Below are positions 34,836-43,840 of a DNA stretch of 64,000 nt, one piece after another (position 1 is the first letter of the stretch; each line of letters starts with the position of its first letter). Origin of the DNA: Methylorubrum thiocyanatum (GTDB lineage: Bacteria; Pseudomonadota; Alphaproteobacteria; Rhizobiales; Beijerinckiaceae); NCBI GenBank assembly GCA_014138645.1, contig JACJIB010000001.1:124001-188000 (forward strand). Direction: 5' to 3'. A program made the position numbers and the translations under genes. The notes beneath the pieces were generated by a model. That model ran no database searches. It was not told the origin of the DNA and was given only the letters and a program-made list of their open reading frames with translations.

Positions 34836-36569
34836 TCAGCGCAGCAGGTTGGTCTTGGCCAGATCGAGGATCGCGTCGCCGCGGCCGTTCATCACCGCCT
34901 GGAGTGCGTAGAGGCTGAAGCCCTTCACCTGCTCGGCCTGGAGCTTCGGCGGCATCGCCAGCTCCTGGCGGTTGGTCACCACGTCGAGCAGGGCGGGACC
35001 GGGATGGGCCAGCACGTCGCGGATCGCGCCTTCGAGATCGCCCGGATCCTCCACCCGGCGGGCATGGATGCCGATGGCGTTGGACATGGCGGCGAAATCC
35101 GGGTTCTCGAGCATGACGCCGGTCTCGAGATAGCCCGCGGCCTTCATCTCCAGCTCGACGAAGCCGAGCGTGCCGTTGTTGAAGATGACCACCTTCACCG
35201 GCAGCTTCTCCTGGCGGAGGGTGAGGATGTCGCCCATCAGCATGGCGAAGCCCCCGTCTCCCGAGAGCGAGATGACCTGCCGGCCGGGGCTCGCGGCCTG
35301 GATGCCGATGGCGTGGGGCAGGGCGTTGGCCATCGAACCGTGCGCCCAGGAGCCGATCAGGCGCCGACCGGCGGTCATGGTGAGGTAGCGGGCCGCCCAG
35401 ACCGTCGGCGTGCCGACATCGGCCGTGAACACCGCGTCGTCGTGCGCCGCCGCGCTGAGGAGCCGGGTGAGGTATTGCGGGTGGATCGGCTTGCGCCCCG
35501 GCCTGCCGGTGGCGAGGTCGTCGAGGTCTTCCCGGGCCTTGGCGTAATGCTTGAGGCTGGCCTCCAGATGGCGCGCGCTGTCGTTGCCGGTCAGCCGCGG
35601 CAGCAGCGCCTCGATCGTCGCGGCGACATCGCCGACGAGGCCGAGTTCGAGCCGGCAGCGCTTGCCCAGATTCTCCGGGCGCAGATCGACCTGCGCGATC
35701 TTGGCGTGCTCGGGGTAGAACTGGCGGTAGGGAAAATCGGTGCCGAGCATCAGCAGGGTCTCGCAGGCTTCCATCGCCGCGTAGCCCGAGGAGAACCCGA
35801 TCAGGCCGGTCATGCCGACATCGTAGGGGTTGTCGTGCTCGACATGCTCCTTGCCGCCGAGCGCGTGGACGATCGGGCTCCTGAGCCGCTCGGCCAGCCG
35901 CATCAGCGGCGCATGCGCCCCGGCGCAGCCGCGCCCGCACAGCAGGGTAATCTTTGTGGAGTTGTTGAGGAGACCAGCGAGGCGGTCGAGTTCGTCGGCC
36001 GGCGGCACGGTGACGGGCGCGCGCGGGCGCAGGGTCGCGGGGGCGGCGAGCGCGCGCTTGGGCGCCTCCTTCAGCGCGACCGTGCCGGGAATGACCACCA
36101 CGGCGACGCCGCGCTTGCCCACGGCCGTGCGGATCGCGGATTCGAGGACGTTGGGCAGCTGCTCCGGGTCCGAGACCATCTCGCAGAAATGGCTGCAATC
36201 GCGGAACAGCTCCTCGGGCCGCGTCGCCTGGAAGTAGTTGAGGCCGATCTCGCTCGACGGGATGTGGGCGGCGATCGCCAGAACCGGCGTGCGGGTGCGG
36301 TGGGCGTCGAACAGGCCGTTGATGAGGTGGAGGTTGCCCGGTCCGCAGGAGCCGGCGCAGACCGCGAGTTCGCCGGTCACCTGCGCCTCACCCGCGGCGG
36401 CGAAGGCGGCGACCTCCTCGTGGCGGACATGCACCCAGTCGATCACGCCGCGGCTGCGGATCGCTTCCGTGATCCCGTTCAGGCTGTCGCCGACGAGGCC
36501 GTAGACCCGGCGCACGCCCGCCTGTTGGAGCGTCTCGACCACAAGATCCGATACGTTGCGGGTTGCCAT
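34836..36569 (-). CDS. poxB: Pyruvate dehydrogenase (quinone), PoxB type
   Basis: 577 residues, a thiamine-diphosphate enzyme that oxidatively decarboxylates pyruvate to acetate, passing electrons to ubiquinone at the membrane. Domains in order: PYR domain (RRVYGLVGDSLNGITEAIR, VRHEEVAAFAAAGEAQVTG with the TPP-activating Glu), central FAD-binding region (LLCGRGCAGAHAPLMRLAE), and PP domain with the TPP motif GDGGFAMLMGDIL ... NNGTLGF near residue 437-466. The C-terminal tail (QAVMNGRGDAILDLAKTNLL) fits the membrane-associating end of PoxB. Acetolactate synthase is less likely given the PoxB-type sequence VGMTGLIGFSSGY. A possible sigma-EcfG promoter lies upstream at 36614-36638; E. coli poxB is controlled by the stress sigma factor RpoS. 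Confidence 0.9.
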   Translation of the reverse strand: MATRNVSDLVVETLQQAGVRRVYGLVGDSLNGITEAIRSRGVIDWVHVRHEEVAAFAAAGEAQVTGELAVCAGSCGPGNLHLINGLFDAHRTRTPVLAIAAHIPSSEIGLNYFQATRPEELFRDCSHFCEMVSDPEQLPNVLESAIRTAVGKRGVAVVVIPGTVALKEAPKRALAAPATLRPRAPVTVPPADELDRLAGLLNNSTKITLLCGRGCAGAHAPLMRLAERLRSPIVHALGGKEHVEHDNPYDVGMTGLIGFSSGYAAMEACETLLMLGTDFPYRQFYPEHAKIAQVDLRPENLGKRCRLELGLVGDVAATIEALLPRLTGNDSARHLEASLKHYAKAREDLDDLATGRPGRKPIHPQYLTRLLSAAAHDDAVFTADVGTPTVWAARYLTMTAGRRLIGSWAHGSMANALPHAIGIQAASPGRQVISLSGDGGFAMLMGDILTLRQEKLPVKVVIFNNGTLGFVELEMKAAGYLETGVMLENPDFAAMSNAIGIHARRVEDPGDLEGAIRDVLAHPGPALLDVVTNRQELAMPPKLQAEQVKGFSLYALQAVMNGRGDAILDLAKTNLLR

Positions 36570-36613
36570 GCGCCATCTCCGAACAGGACCGCCGAGGGCG
36601 GTGATGGCGGGCC

Positions 36614-36638
36614 AACGTCACACACAAGCGAAGGTTCG
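36614..36638 (-). promoter_or_regulatory. Possible sigma-EcfG promoter of poxB
   Basis: Read on the minus strand: CGAAC, 16 bases, CGTT. This is the alphaproteobacterial general-stress promoter GGAAC-N16/17-CGTT with one mismatch in the -35. The predicted start lies about 36 bases upstream of the poxB ATG. Confidence 0.35.
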
Positions 36639-36773
36639 AGCGACCGGAAGATTTTGTGATTACTGCATAATTTCGCATGCCAACGCTGTGCGCGCCGGCA
36701 TGATTGTCCCTTTATCAGCAAGAACTGGATGGTGTCCGGTCCTTCGCGCCGCACAGTGCGATCCTGAAACGAG

Positions 36774-36804
36774 AAGGGCCGGCCGATGCGATCGGCCGGC
36801 CCTT
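36774..36804 (-). terminator. Terminator of rho
   Basis: AAGGGCCGGCCGAT and ATCGGCCGGCCCTT form a perfect 14-bp stem with a 3-base loop, 17 bases after the rho stop. On the minus strand it runs into TTCTCGTTTC. A strong intrinsic-type hairpin is fitting for the rho gene itself. Confidence 0.8.
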
Positions 36805-36821
36805 TGGAGAGGCGTCGCGCC

Positions 36822-38165
36822 TCAGGTGTTCATCGAGTCGAAGAAGTCGCTGTTGCTCTTGGTCTGGCGCAGCTTGTCCATGAGGAACTCGATCGCGTCG
36901 GTGACGCCCATCGGGTTGAGGATGCGGCGGAGGACATAGGTCTTCTTGAGCGAATCCGGCGGCACCAGCAGCTCCTCCTTGCGGGTACCGGAGCGGGTGA
37001 TGTCGATGGCCGGGAAGATGCGCTTGTCGGAGACCTTGCGGTCGAGAATGATCTCGGAGTTGCCGGTGCCCTTGAACTCCTCGAAGATCACCTCGTCCAT
37101 GCGCGATCCGGTATCGATCAGCGCGGTGGCGATGATGGTGAGCGAGCCGCCTTCCTCGATGTTGCGGGCCGCGCCGAAGAAGCGCTTGGGCCGCTGCAGG
37201 GCGTTGGCGTCGACACCGCCGGTCAGCACCTTGCCGGAGGACGGCACCACGGTGTTGTAGGCGCGGCCCAGCCGGGTGATCGAGTCGAGCAGGATCACCA
37301 CGTCGCGGCCGTGCTCCACGAGCCGCTTGGCCTTCTCGATCACCATCTCGGCGACCTGCACGTGGCGGGTGGCCGGCTCGTCGAAGGTCGAGGCGATGAC
37401 CTCGCCCTTCACCGAGCGGATCATGTCGGTCACCTCCTCCGGGCGCTCGTCGATGAGCAGCACGATGAGGTAGCATTCGGGGTGGTTGAGGGTGATCGAC
37501 TGCGCGATGTTCTGCATCAGCACGGTCTTGCCGGTACGCGGCGGCGCGACGATCAGCGCGCGCTGGCCCTTGCCGATCGGCGAGACGATGTCGATGATGC
37601 GGGGGCTGAAATCTTTCTTGGTCGGGTTGTCCAGTTCGAGCTTGAACCGCTTCGTCGGGAACAGCGGCGTCAGGTTGTCGAAGTGGACCTTGTGCTTGAT
37701 CTTCTCCGGGTTCTCGAAGTTGATCGTGTTGACCTTGATCAGCGCGAAGTAGCGCTCGCCGTCCTTGGGGCCGCGGATCGGGCCCTCCACCGTATCGCCG
37801 GTGCGCAGGCCGAAGCGGCGGATCTGGGTCGGCGAAATGTAGATGTCGTCCGGACCCGGGAGGTAGTTCGAGTCGTTCGAGCGCAGGAAGCCGAACCCGT
37901 CCTGAAGCACCTCGACCGTGCCGGCACCGATGATCTCGGTCTCGTTGGCCGCGAGCTGCTTGAGGATCGCGAACATCAACTCCTGCTTGCGCATGGTCGA
38001 GGCGTTCTCGACCTCGACCTCCTCGGCGAAGGCGATGAGTTCGGTCGGCGATTTGGACTTGAGGTCCTGGAGCTTCACCTCTCGCCGGGCGGCGAGGTCG
38101 GCCGGCGCGACGGCGGCTTCGGCCGGAGCTTCGACGGGGGCGAGAGCGTCGTTCTGTGACGTCAT
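36822..38165 (-). CDS. rho: Transcription termination factor Rho
   Basis: 447 residues. Hexameric RNA-dependent ATPase that ends transcription at rut sites. N-terminal Rho_N helical part ([20 protein letters not shown]), cold-shock-like RNA-binding domain ([26 protein letters not shown]), then the ATPase with [15 protein letters not shown] (Walker A, near residue 207), [30 protein letters not shown] (Walker B), the Q-loop region [21 protein letters not shown] and the R-loop. The frame is open to 38396, but the ATG at 38165 gives the usual short acidic N-terminus. The leader between 38166 and 38452 may take part in autoregulation, as in other bacteria; I see no clear structure there. The gene is usually near mnmE-mnmG in relatives; here it is 21 kb away. 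Confidence 0.97.
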   Translation of the reverse strand: MTSQNDALAPVEAPAEAAVAPADLAARREVKLQDLKSKSPTELIAFAEEVEVENASTMRKQELMFAILKQLAANETEIIGAGTVEVLQDGFGFLRSNDSNYLPGPDDIYISPTQIRRFGLRTGDTVEGPIRGPKDGERYFALIKVNTINFENPEKIKHKVHFDNLTPLFPTKRFKLELDNPTKKDFSPRIIDIVSPIGKGQRALIVAPPRTGKTVLMQNIAQSITLNHPECYLIVLLIDERPEEVTDMIRSVKGEVIASTFDEPATRHVQVAEMVIEKAKRLVEHGRDVVILLDSITRLGRAYNTVVPSSGKVLTGGVDANALQRPKRFFGAARNIEEGGSLTIIATALIDTGSRMDEVIFEEFKGTGNSEIILDRKVSDKRIFPAIDITRSGTRKEELLVPPDSLKKTYVLRRILNPMGVTDAIEFLMDKLRQTKSNSDFFDSMNT

Positions 38166-38452
38166 GTGGGGAGATGCAACCAACGAAGGGCGGGAAGAAG
38201 TCGGCCGGTTCGGGAGCAGGGCCAGGCGCCGGGGAAGCGCCCCGGGGTCGGTAGCCGTCGCGGGCGCGCGGCCCGGCCCACGCATCGGTTCCGCTGGGCC
38301 GGATAGACCTCGGAATGCGACACGGCTGCAATGGGAGAGCATGGTTCCGTAGCGCGTTTCGTTCCGCGGCTCAAGACCCCGCCCGCCGATTTCCACCTCA
38401 GGTTCCGCTGAACCCGCGCTCGGAGGGGCTGCGCCCTTCGGCGAACTCGGAG

Positions 38453-39238
38453 CTATCGCCGCCGCAGGCGCACGTAGAGGGCGCCGGCACCGCCGTGATG
38501 GCGCGCCGCTTCCTCGAAGCCGATCACGAGGCCGCGCAGTTCCGGCCCTCTCAGCCAGTGCGGCACGCTGCGCCGGAGCACGCCGCGCTCGGCGAAGCCG
38601 CCGCGGTCCTGACCGCCGAAGCTCTCACCGCCCTTGCCGGTCACCACGAGGACGCGGGCATGCCCCGCCGCGCGGGCGCGCAGCAGGAAGCCGACCAGGG
38701 CGGCGTGCGCCTCCGCCTGATACAGGCCGTGCAGGTCGATGCGCGCATCGATCGAAAGCGTGCCCCGTTCCAGCCCGCGCCGCTCGCGCCGTTCCAGCCC
38801 CGGCGCGCCCGGTGGGGGCGGGGCGGCGACCTGCACCGGCGCGGCGGTCGCGCGGGCCGTCGCACGGGCGATCTCGGGGGCGAGGTCGCCGAGCTTGAGC
38901 GGCTTGGTCGCCGGGCGCGGCAGCGGCATCGCCGGGCCCGGCCGGGCCGGAGGAGGGGCGGCGGGTTTGGCGGGGGGGCGCGCGATGGATTTGGCGGCCG
39001 GCTTCGCGGCCGGTTTCGCGATCGCCTTCGAGGCCCCCTTTGCCGCGGGACGCGCCGTCGGCGGCGCAGGGACCGGAAGCGCCGGCGCAGCGGATCGCTC
39101 GGCCTCGGCGGGGGCCGTCTGAGGCTTCCTCGGCCTGGCGCGGCCCCGCAGGGGCGTGATCAGCTTGGCGATCTCACCCCAGAGATGCGCCTCCTCACGC
39201 GAGAGCAGGCGCGGGCGCCGCGGCGGCCGCTCCCTCAC
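38453..39238 (-). CDS. Smr domain protein
   Basis: 261 residues from the GTG at 39238, which overlaps the mltA stop (GTGA). N-terminus [21 protein letters not shown], a long Ala/Pro/Lys-rich linker with repeated [13 protein letters not shown] units (about residues 60-130), and a C-terminal Smr domain: [23 protein letters not shown] (the DLHG motif, about residue 166), VLVVTGKGG (TGKG motif, about 200) and a basic end YVRLRRR. Small Smr proteins act as RNA or DNA endonucleases or bind nucleic acid; recent work on related Smr proteins points to ribosome rescue in other bacteria. The alphaproteobacterial timA-mltA-smr order is conserved, as seen here, so the three are one operon. Confidence 0.9.
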   Translation of the reverse strand: MRERPPRRPRLLSREEAHLWGEIAKLITPLRGRARPRKPQTAPAEAERSAAPALPVPAPPTARPAAKGASKAIAKPAAKPAAKSIARPPAKPAAPPPARPGPAMPLPRPATKPLKLGDLAPEIARATARATAAPVQVAAPPPPGAPGLERRERRGLERGTLSIDARIDLHGLYQAEAHAALVGFLLRARAAGHARVLVVTGKGGESFGGQDRGGFAERGVLRRSVPHWLRGPELRGLVIGFEEAARHHGGAGALYVRLRRR

Positions 39239-40509
39239 GGCCGGGCCTCCCCGGCTTTGGCCTCCGGCGCGGACGCGTCCTTCGGGGCCTCGCCCGGAGC
39301 GGGCGCGGGCTTGGGGATCAGCACGACGAAGCCCATCCGGTCGTGCAGGTCGCCCGCGGCCCGGCCGGCGGCGGCCCCGGTGCCGACATAGAGGTCGCCC
39401 CGCGCCGGCCCGACGATGGCCGAGCCGGTATCGGCGGCCACGACGAGGTGCCCGCGTCCGGGCTGGCCCGGCAGCTTGCCCTCCAGCCAGAACGGCAGGC
39501 CGTAGCGCCACAGGTTGCCGTCGACCGCCATGGTGCGGCCGGGGCTCAGGGGGGCGCCCGCCGCGCCGGGCGGGCCGAGGGCCGGGTCGGTCACCGGCTC
39601 GGTCCGGAAGAAGATGTAGGACTGGTTCATCCGCATCAGACGGCGGGCATGATCCGGATGGGCCCGCAGCCAGGAGGTCCAGCGCTCCAGGCTCAGGCCG
39701 TTGATCGGCAGGTGGCCCTCGTTGACGAGCAGCTTGCCGATCGACGTGTAGGGCTGGCCGTTCTTGCCGTCGTAGAGCACCCGCATGCCGCGCCCGTCCG
39801 GCAGGCGCACGCGCCCCGAGCCCTGCACCTGCAGCACGAACAGATCGACGGAATCGCGCAGCCACAGCAGCGGCCGGGTGCGTTCGCCGAGCGCCCCGTC
39901 CTCGATCGCCGCGCGGTCGGGATAGGGCACGAGCCCGGTCTCGGTGCGCCGGCCGGCGCGGTAGATCGGATCGAGTCCCGGCGCGGTCTCGCCGGGGGCG
40001 AGGCTGACGAGGTCGTCGGGCCGGGCGAGCACCGGGGCGGTGTAGCCGGGGCCCGGCTCCAGCGATCCGGTGAGTTCCGGCTCGAAATAGCCGGTGAGGA
40101 AGCCGACCCGGCGCTCCGGCTCCGTTCCGGAGGCCGGGCGCAGGATGCGGTAGGCGGAAAACCGCGCCTCGAAGAATCCTTTTGCCCCCTCCGGCCGGAC
40201 ATCGGCAGCGGCGGAGCAGGCGGCCGCGAGGTCGGCGGGCGAGCCGGTCACGCCCTCGGCCTGGGGCGGGTTGGGGCCGCTCCCGGCGCAGGTGCGGCGG
40301 AAGGCGTCGAGGGCGGCGGCCCCGTCATCCTCGCGCCAGCCGGGCAGGGCAGCGAGCGCGACCGGCTCCAGCACCGCGCCGGGCACGCGCGGGGGCTCGG
40401 CCGCACGCGGCGAGGCGGCGGGCAGGGCGGCGGGAACGGAAACGGCCGCAGCGGCGAGGACCGCTGCGGCCGGAAGGGAAACACGCGGACGCGGCATTGG
40501 GCGCGGCAT
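39235..40509 (-). CDS. mltA: Membrane-bound lytic murein transglycosylase A
   Basis: 424 residues. Signal peptide (LPAAAVLAAAAVSVPAALPAAS) without a lipobox Cys. The MltA domain has GFLTGYFEPELTGS, the double-psi barrel parts and the catalytic aspartate near VAADTGSAIVGPARGDLYVG (3D domain: D-T-G-S-A-I-x-G-x-x-R-x-D). It cleaves the MurNAc-GlcNAc bond to form 1,6-anhydroMurNAc during peptidoglycan turnover. ATGs at 40509 and 40497 are both possible starts. It follows timA by 12 bases and overlaps the smr start by four, so the three genes are one transcript. Confidence 0.94.
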   Translation of the reverse strand: MPRPMPRPRVSLPAAAVLAAAAVSVPAALPAASPRAAEPPRVPGAVLEPVALAALPGWREDDGAAALDAFRRTCAGSGPNPPQAEGVTGSPADLAAACSAAADVRPEGAKGFFEARFSAYRILRPASGTEPERRVGFLTGYFEPELTGSLEPGPGYTAPVLARPDDLVSLAPGETAPGLDPIYRAGRRTETGLVPYPDRAAIEDGALGERTRPLLWLRDSVDLFVLQVQGSGRVRLPDGRGMRVLYDGKNGQPYTSIGKLLVNEGHLPINGLSLERWTSWLRAHPDHARRLMRMNQSYIFFRTEPVTDPALGPPGAAGAPLSPGRTMAVDGNLWRYGLPFWLEGKLPGQPGRGHLVVAADTGSAIVGPARGDLYVGTGAAAGRAAGDLHDRMGFVVLIPKPAPAPGEAPKDASAPEAKAGEARP

Positions 40510-40521
40510 GACGCGGATCGA

Positions 40522-41250
40522 TCAGCCGCCCGCGTCGGTGGCGACGAGCTGCCAGTTCGGATCGCGCGAGCCGAGCGTGCGGGCGAAGGTCCACACGTCG
40601 GGCACCTCGACGCCGGTCTCGGCATTGCCGTCGATCACCTTGCCGTCCGCGTCGCGGGTGGCGGTGATGAGGTTCGAGAGGAAGCGCACGGTGATCTGCG
40701 CGGCGCGGTTCTTCACCTCGACCGCGGCGATCTCCGCCTTGTCGATGGAGATGAAGGTGGTCTCGGCCGTCTCGCGGCGCTTCTCGCGCTCGGAGATCGC
40801 CCGCTCGAAGCCCTCGCAGACCTCCCGTGAGAGCAGCGCCCGCAGGGTCTTGCGGTCGCCCTTGGCGAAGGCGGTGACGATGGTCTCGTAGGCACCCTTC
40901 GCCCCTTCGAGGAAGGCGCGGGGATCGAAGCCGGGCTCGACCTGCACCACCTGCTCCAGGCCGCGGGCGACGGCCGAGTTCGGTTCGGCGATGCCGCGCC
41001 AGTCGCGGGTCGCGGTCTGCGTGGCGGTCCCCGCCTGTGCGCCGGCCTGGGCGCGGTCGGCGCCGGGCAGGCGCACCACGTTGTCGCCCTCGCCGCGGCC
41101 GGCCGGCGGCTCGGTGCGGTTGCGCTCCACCGGCCGGAACGGCGAGCGCTCGGTGCCGGTCTTCTGGCCGAGGACCGAGCGCAGCCGCCAGATCACGAAG
41201 ACGGCGAGCGCCAGGAAAATCAGAGTGGTTGCGTCGAAGGAATCCTGCAT
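40522..41250 (-). CDS. Tim44/TimA domain-containing protein
   Basis: 242 residues. One N-terminal membrane span (TTLIFLALAVFVIWRLRSVL), a basic/Gly-rich linker, then a Tim44-like domain: GFDPRAFLEGAKGAYETIVTAFAKGD, TLRALLSREVCEGFERAI, TFISIDKAEIAAVEVKNRAA, ITVRFLSNLITATRD and a final WTFARTLGSRDPNWQLVAT. The bacterial homologue of mitochondrial Tim44 is called TimA; in Alphaproteobacteria it is a membrane-tethered protein of unclear role, possibly in protein translocation or envelope assembly. The ATG at 41250 is the start just before the membrane span; the frame stays open to 41565. It is the first gene of the timA-mltA-smr operon and is divergent from secB, with which a secretion role would fit. 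Confidence 0.92.
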   Translation of the reverse strand: MQDSFDATTLIFLALAVFVIWRLRSVLGQKTGTERSPFRPVERNRTEPPAGRGEGDNVVRLPGADRAQAGAQAGTATQTATRDWRGIAEPNSAVARGLEQVVQVEPGFDPRAFLEGAKGAYETIVTAFAKGDRKTLRALLSREVCEGFERAISEREKRRETAETTFISIDKAEIAAVEVKNRAAQITVRFLSNLITATRDADGKVIDGNAETGVEVPDVWTFARTLGSRDPNWQLVATDAGG

Positions 41251-41766
41251 CACCGATCCGAATCGTGACCGTCGCACACGTGAGTCCGGCGCCCGTGAAG
41301 GCCGACCGGACGAGAAGGCCCACCCCGTGATCCCACCCGCCCACTCCGGAAGCGGGCTCCGCTCGGCTCCGGCCATCGGCCGGGGAAGCTTCGCGGTACC
41401 GGCTCTTAGCCGAGGGCGGCGCGGGGATCGAGCCGGGAACGGGTGTCTTGAGAGGCGCTCGGGTCTGAGTGTCTCCGCCTGTTCGAAGTGCGTGACCTTA
41501 TCGTGATATGGGCGCACCTGCGAGGTATTCCAGGCAATTGGATGAGACGAGCCTCCGCGTCCCATTCACGCGCGTTCCCACCGGCGTCCCGACAGGGATG
41601 ACGCGGAGACGAGAGACCGGTCTTCGCCGCCGCGCCCGAGGGGCCGCCGATTGCTGCGGTTCGGCTTGTTCGCCGGATACGGGCATGGTAGCCGCAGCCC
41701 GCGCCGGAGGGGCGCTCTTGCGCGGAACCTCAAGCGCGCAAAGACGACGCAAGAAGGAGAGACGCC
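41251..41766. other. Divergent timA/secB control region
   Basis: About 515 bases between the divergently transcribed timA and secB. It must hold both promoters. The AT-richest part lies near 41495-41530 (CTTATCGTGATAT). Open frames in it have no domain character. No repeat or RNA gene was recognised. Confidence 0.4.
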
Positions 41767-42267
41767 ATGGCCGACACCGCGGCACCGAACGGCAACGGCG
41801 CGCAGGGCCAGGATCTCGCGCCCGCGATCAACGCGCTGGCGCAGTACGCCAAGGATCTCTCCTTCGAGAACCCGAACGCGCCGCGCTCCCTGCAGCCGCA
41901 GGAGGGCGGGCCCCAGATCAACATCCAGGTCAACGTCAACGCCCAGCAGATCGCCGAGGCCGATTTCGAGGTCGAGCTGACGCTGGAGGGCGACGCCAAG
42001 ATTCAGAACGAGGTGCTGTTCGCCTTCGAGCTGAAGTATGCCGGCATCTTCCGCATGCGCAACATCCCGCAGGAGCAGATCCACCCGGCGGTGATGATCG
42101 AGTGCCCGCGCCTGCTCTTCCCCTTCGCGCGCCAGATCGTCGCCGAAGCGGTGCGCAACGGCGGCTTCCCGCCCCTCTACATCGACCCCATCGATTTCGT
42201 CGGCCTCTACCAGCAGAAGATGATGGAGGCCCAGGCCGCCGGCCAGGGCGCGCCGCTCGCCTCCTGA
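41767..42267 (+). CDS. secB: Protein-export chaperone SecB
   Basis: 166 residues. Tetrameric chaperone that keeps preproteins unfolded and delivers them to SecA. Visible family pattern: [88 protein letters not shown]. The 20-residue N-terminal and the Ala/Gly-rich C-terminal tails are typical of alphaproteobacterial SecB. A strong Shine-Dalgarno (AAGGAGAGA) precedes the ATG, and an intrinsic terminator follows, so it is a single-gene transcript. Confidence 0.97.
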   Translation: MADTAAPNGNGAQGQDLAPAINALAQYAKDLSFENPNAPRSLQPQEGGPQINIQVNVNAQQIAEADFEVELTLEGDAKIQNEVLFAFELKYAGIFRMRNIPQEQIHPAVMIECPRLLFPFARQIVAEAVRNGGFPPLYIDPIDFVGLYQQKMMEAQAAGQGAPLAS

Positions 42268-42310
42268 GGCGGCGCTTCACGTCCCTCTTTTTCGAACTGA
42301 GTCTCCGAGC

Positions 42311-42344
42311 AAGACCCCGGTGCCGATGGTGCCGGGGTCTTTTT
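42311..42344 (+). terminator. Terminator of secB
   Basis: AAGACCCCGG and CCGGGGTCTT form a 10-bp stem around an 11-base loop, followed by TTTC on the plus strand (five T in total). It lies 44 bases after the secB stop. Confidence 0.85.
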
Positions 42345-42485
42345 CGTCACGGGCTGTGCGCGGTCGCGCGGACGCGAGAGCGGCCTTCGGGGTTGAGGCG
42401 GGCGGAGCCGCTCGGCTCCGCGGATCGTCCTCTGCATTGCCCCCCGAACCGGGCTGCGCTAGGGGGCCGCCCCGGCCCACCGGCC

Positions 42486-42511
42486 GGCTCAGCCCCAAGG
42501 CTCAGCCCCAA
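42486..42511 (+). repeat. Tandem 13-bp duplication before the MFS gene
   Basis: Two perfect head-to-tail copies of GGCTCAGCCCCAA lie directly upstream of the MFS transporter start. Each copy ends in CCCCAAGG, so the duplication doubles a weak Shine-Dalgarno-like AAGG; the second is 7 bases from the ATG. Slippage here would change spacing upstream of the working ribosome site. Confidence 0.55.
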
Positions 42512-42518
42512 GGACAGC

Positions 42519-43772
42519 ATGGCGCCCACCACCCATCTTGCCTTGATCAACGTCTTCATCGGCGACATCCAGGGCGGGCTCGGGCCGTTCCTCGGCACGT
42601 GGCTCGCGCAGATGCGGCAGTGGAGCCCCTCGCAGGTCGGGCTCGTCACCACGCTGGTCGGGGCCGGCACGCTGCTGCTGAGCGGCCCCTTCGGTGCCCT
42701 GGTCGACCGGCTCGGACGCCCGCGCCTGCTCATCGTGGTCTCCTGCGCCGCAATCCTCGCCGGCACGCTGCTGCTGATGCCGGCCCATTCCTTCGTGCCG
42801 GTGCTGGCGGCGCAGTTCCTGGCCGCGGCCGGCGGCACGCTGCTGCTGCTCGCGGTCACGGCGCTGACGCTCGGCGTCGTCGGCAAGGAGGCGTTCCCGC
42901 GCCAGCAGGGGCGCAACCAGGCCTTCAACCATGTCGGCATCCTGATCGCGGCCGGGCTCATCACCCTCGGCACCGCCCATTTCGGGCCCGAGATCGCCTT
43001 CTGGGTGCTGGGCGCGATGGCCGCCGCCGCCATTGCCGCGGCTCTGGCGATGCCGGCCAGCGCCTTCAGCCGGCGCCGGGCGGCGGGCTGGAAGGAGGAG
43101 GACGAGGCGGAGCCGACCCGCTCCTCCTACGTCCAGGTCTTCACCAACCGGCGGCTCCTCGTGCTCGCCGTGGCGCTCGCCCTGTTCCAGCTCGGCAACG
43201 GCGGCATGCTGAGCCTGCTGGGGCAGAAGCTCGTCCACACCGCCGAAAACCCCACCGCCTGGACCGCCCGCTACGTCATGGTGGCCCAGCTCGTGATGGT
43301 GCCGGTGGCGCTCGCCGCCGGCTCGCTCGCCGATCGGCGCGGCCGGCGCCAGATCCTCATCGCCGCCTGCCTCGTTCTACCGATCCGGGCGGCGCTCTCG
43401 GCCTTCATCGACGACCCGTACTGGCTCATCACGGCGGAAATCCTCGACGGCGTGGCCTCGGGCATCATCGGCGTGGCGGTGCCGGTGGTGGTGGCCGACC
43501 TCACCTGGGGCTCGGGCCGCACCCAGACGGCGCTCGGCACCGTCAACGCCGTGCAGGGCGCGGGCGGGGCGCTCTCGGCCTGGTACGGCGGCCTCGCCCA
43601 GGGCTGGTTCGGCTGGAGCGGATCGTTCCTGGCGCTGGGCGCGGCGGGCGTCGGGGCGCTCGCCCTGGTCTGGTGGCTCGCCGCCACCACGGAGGAGAGC
43701 CGCTCGCAGCGGCGCCGCACCCGGCGCGAGGAGCGCCGCCGCGCCGCGCGCTCCGCCGAGACGCCGGCCTGA
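42519..43772 (+). CDS. Major facilitator superfamily transporter
   Basis: 417 residues with about twelve predicted membrane spans and a cytoplasmic central loop (SRRRAAGWKEEDEAEPTRS). The loop 2-3 motif appears as GALVDRLGRPRLL and repeats in the second half as GSLADRRGRRQILI, both matching MFS motif A (G-x-L-x-D-R-x-G-R-R). The C-terminus is a basic tail. The N-terminus HLALINVFIGDIQGGLGPFLGTWL is characteristic of a group of small-molecule exporters, but the substrate is unknown. The frame is open far upstream through secB; the ATG at 42519 is the first that gives a membrane-span N-terminus. The DUF3429 gene follows after 68 bases that hold a stress-promoter motif. Confidence 0.85.
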   Translation: MAPTTHLALINVFIGDIQGGLGPFLGTWLAQMRQWSPSQVGLVTTLVGAGTLLLSGPFGALVDRLGRPRLLIVVSCAAILAGTLLLMPAHSFVPVLAAQFLAAAGGTLLLLAVTALTLGVVGKEAFPRQQGRNQAFNHVGILIAAGLITLGTAHFGPEIAFWVLGAMAAAAIAAALAMPASAFSRRRAAGWKEEDEAEPTRSSYVQVFTNRRLLVLAVALALFQLGNGGMLSLLGQKLVHTAENPTAWTARYVMVAQLVMVPVALAAGSLADRRGRRQILIAACLVLPIRAALSAFIDDPYWLITAEILDGVASGIIGVAVPVVVADLTWGSGRTQTALGTVNAVQGAGGALSAWYGGLAQGWFGWSGSFLALGAAGVGALALVWWLAATTEESRSQRRRTRREERRRAARSAETPA

Positions 43773-43779
43773 CCGGCAC

Positions 43780-43804
43780 GGAACAGGCCGGCCCGCCGGC
43801 CGTT
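43780..43804 (+). promoter_or_regulatory. Sigma-EcfG-type promoter before DUF3429 gene
   Basis: GGAAC, 16 bases, CGTT: an exact match to the alphaproteobacterial general-stress promoter form. The -10 ends 36 bases before the ATG of the DUF3429 gene. The start of the motif lies 8 bases after the MFS stop, so it is intergenic. Confidence 0.55.
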
Positions 43805-43840
43805 CACCGGGCGTTTCTCCCCGGCCGCGAGGCGCGCATC

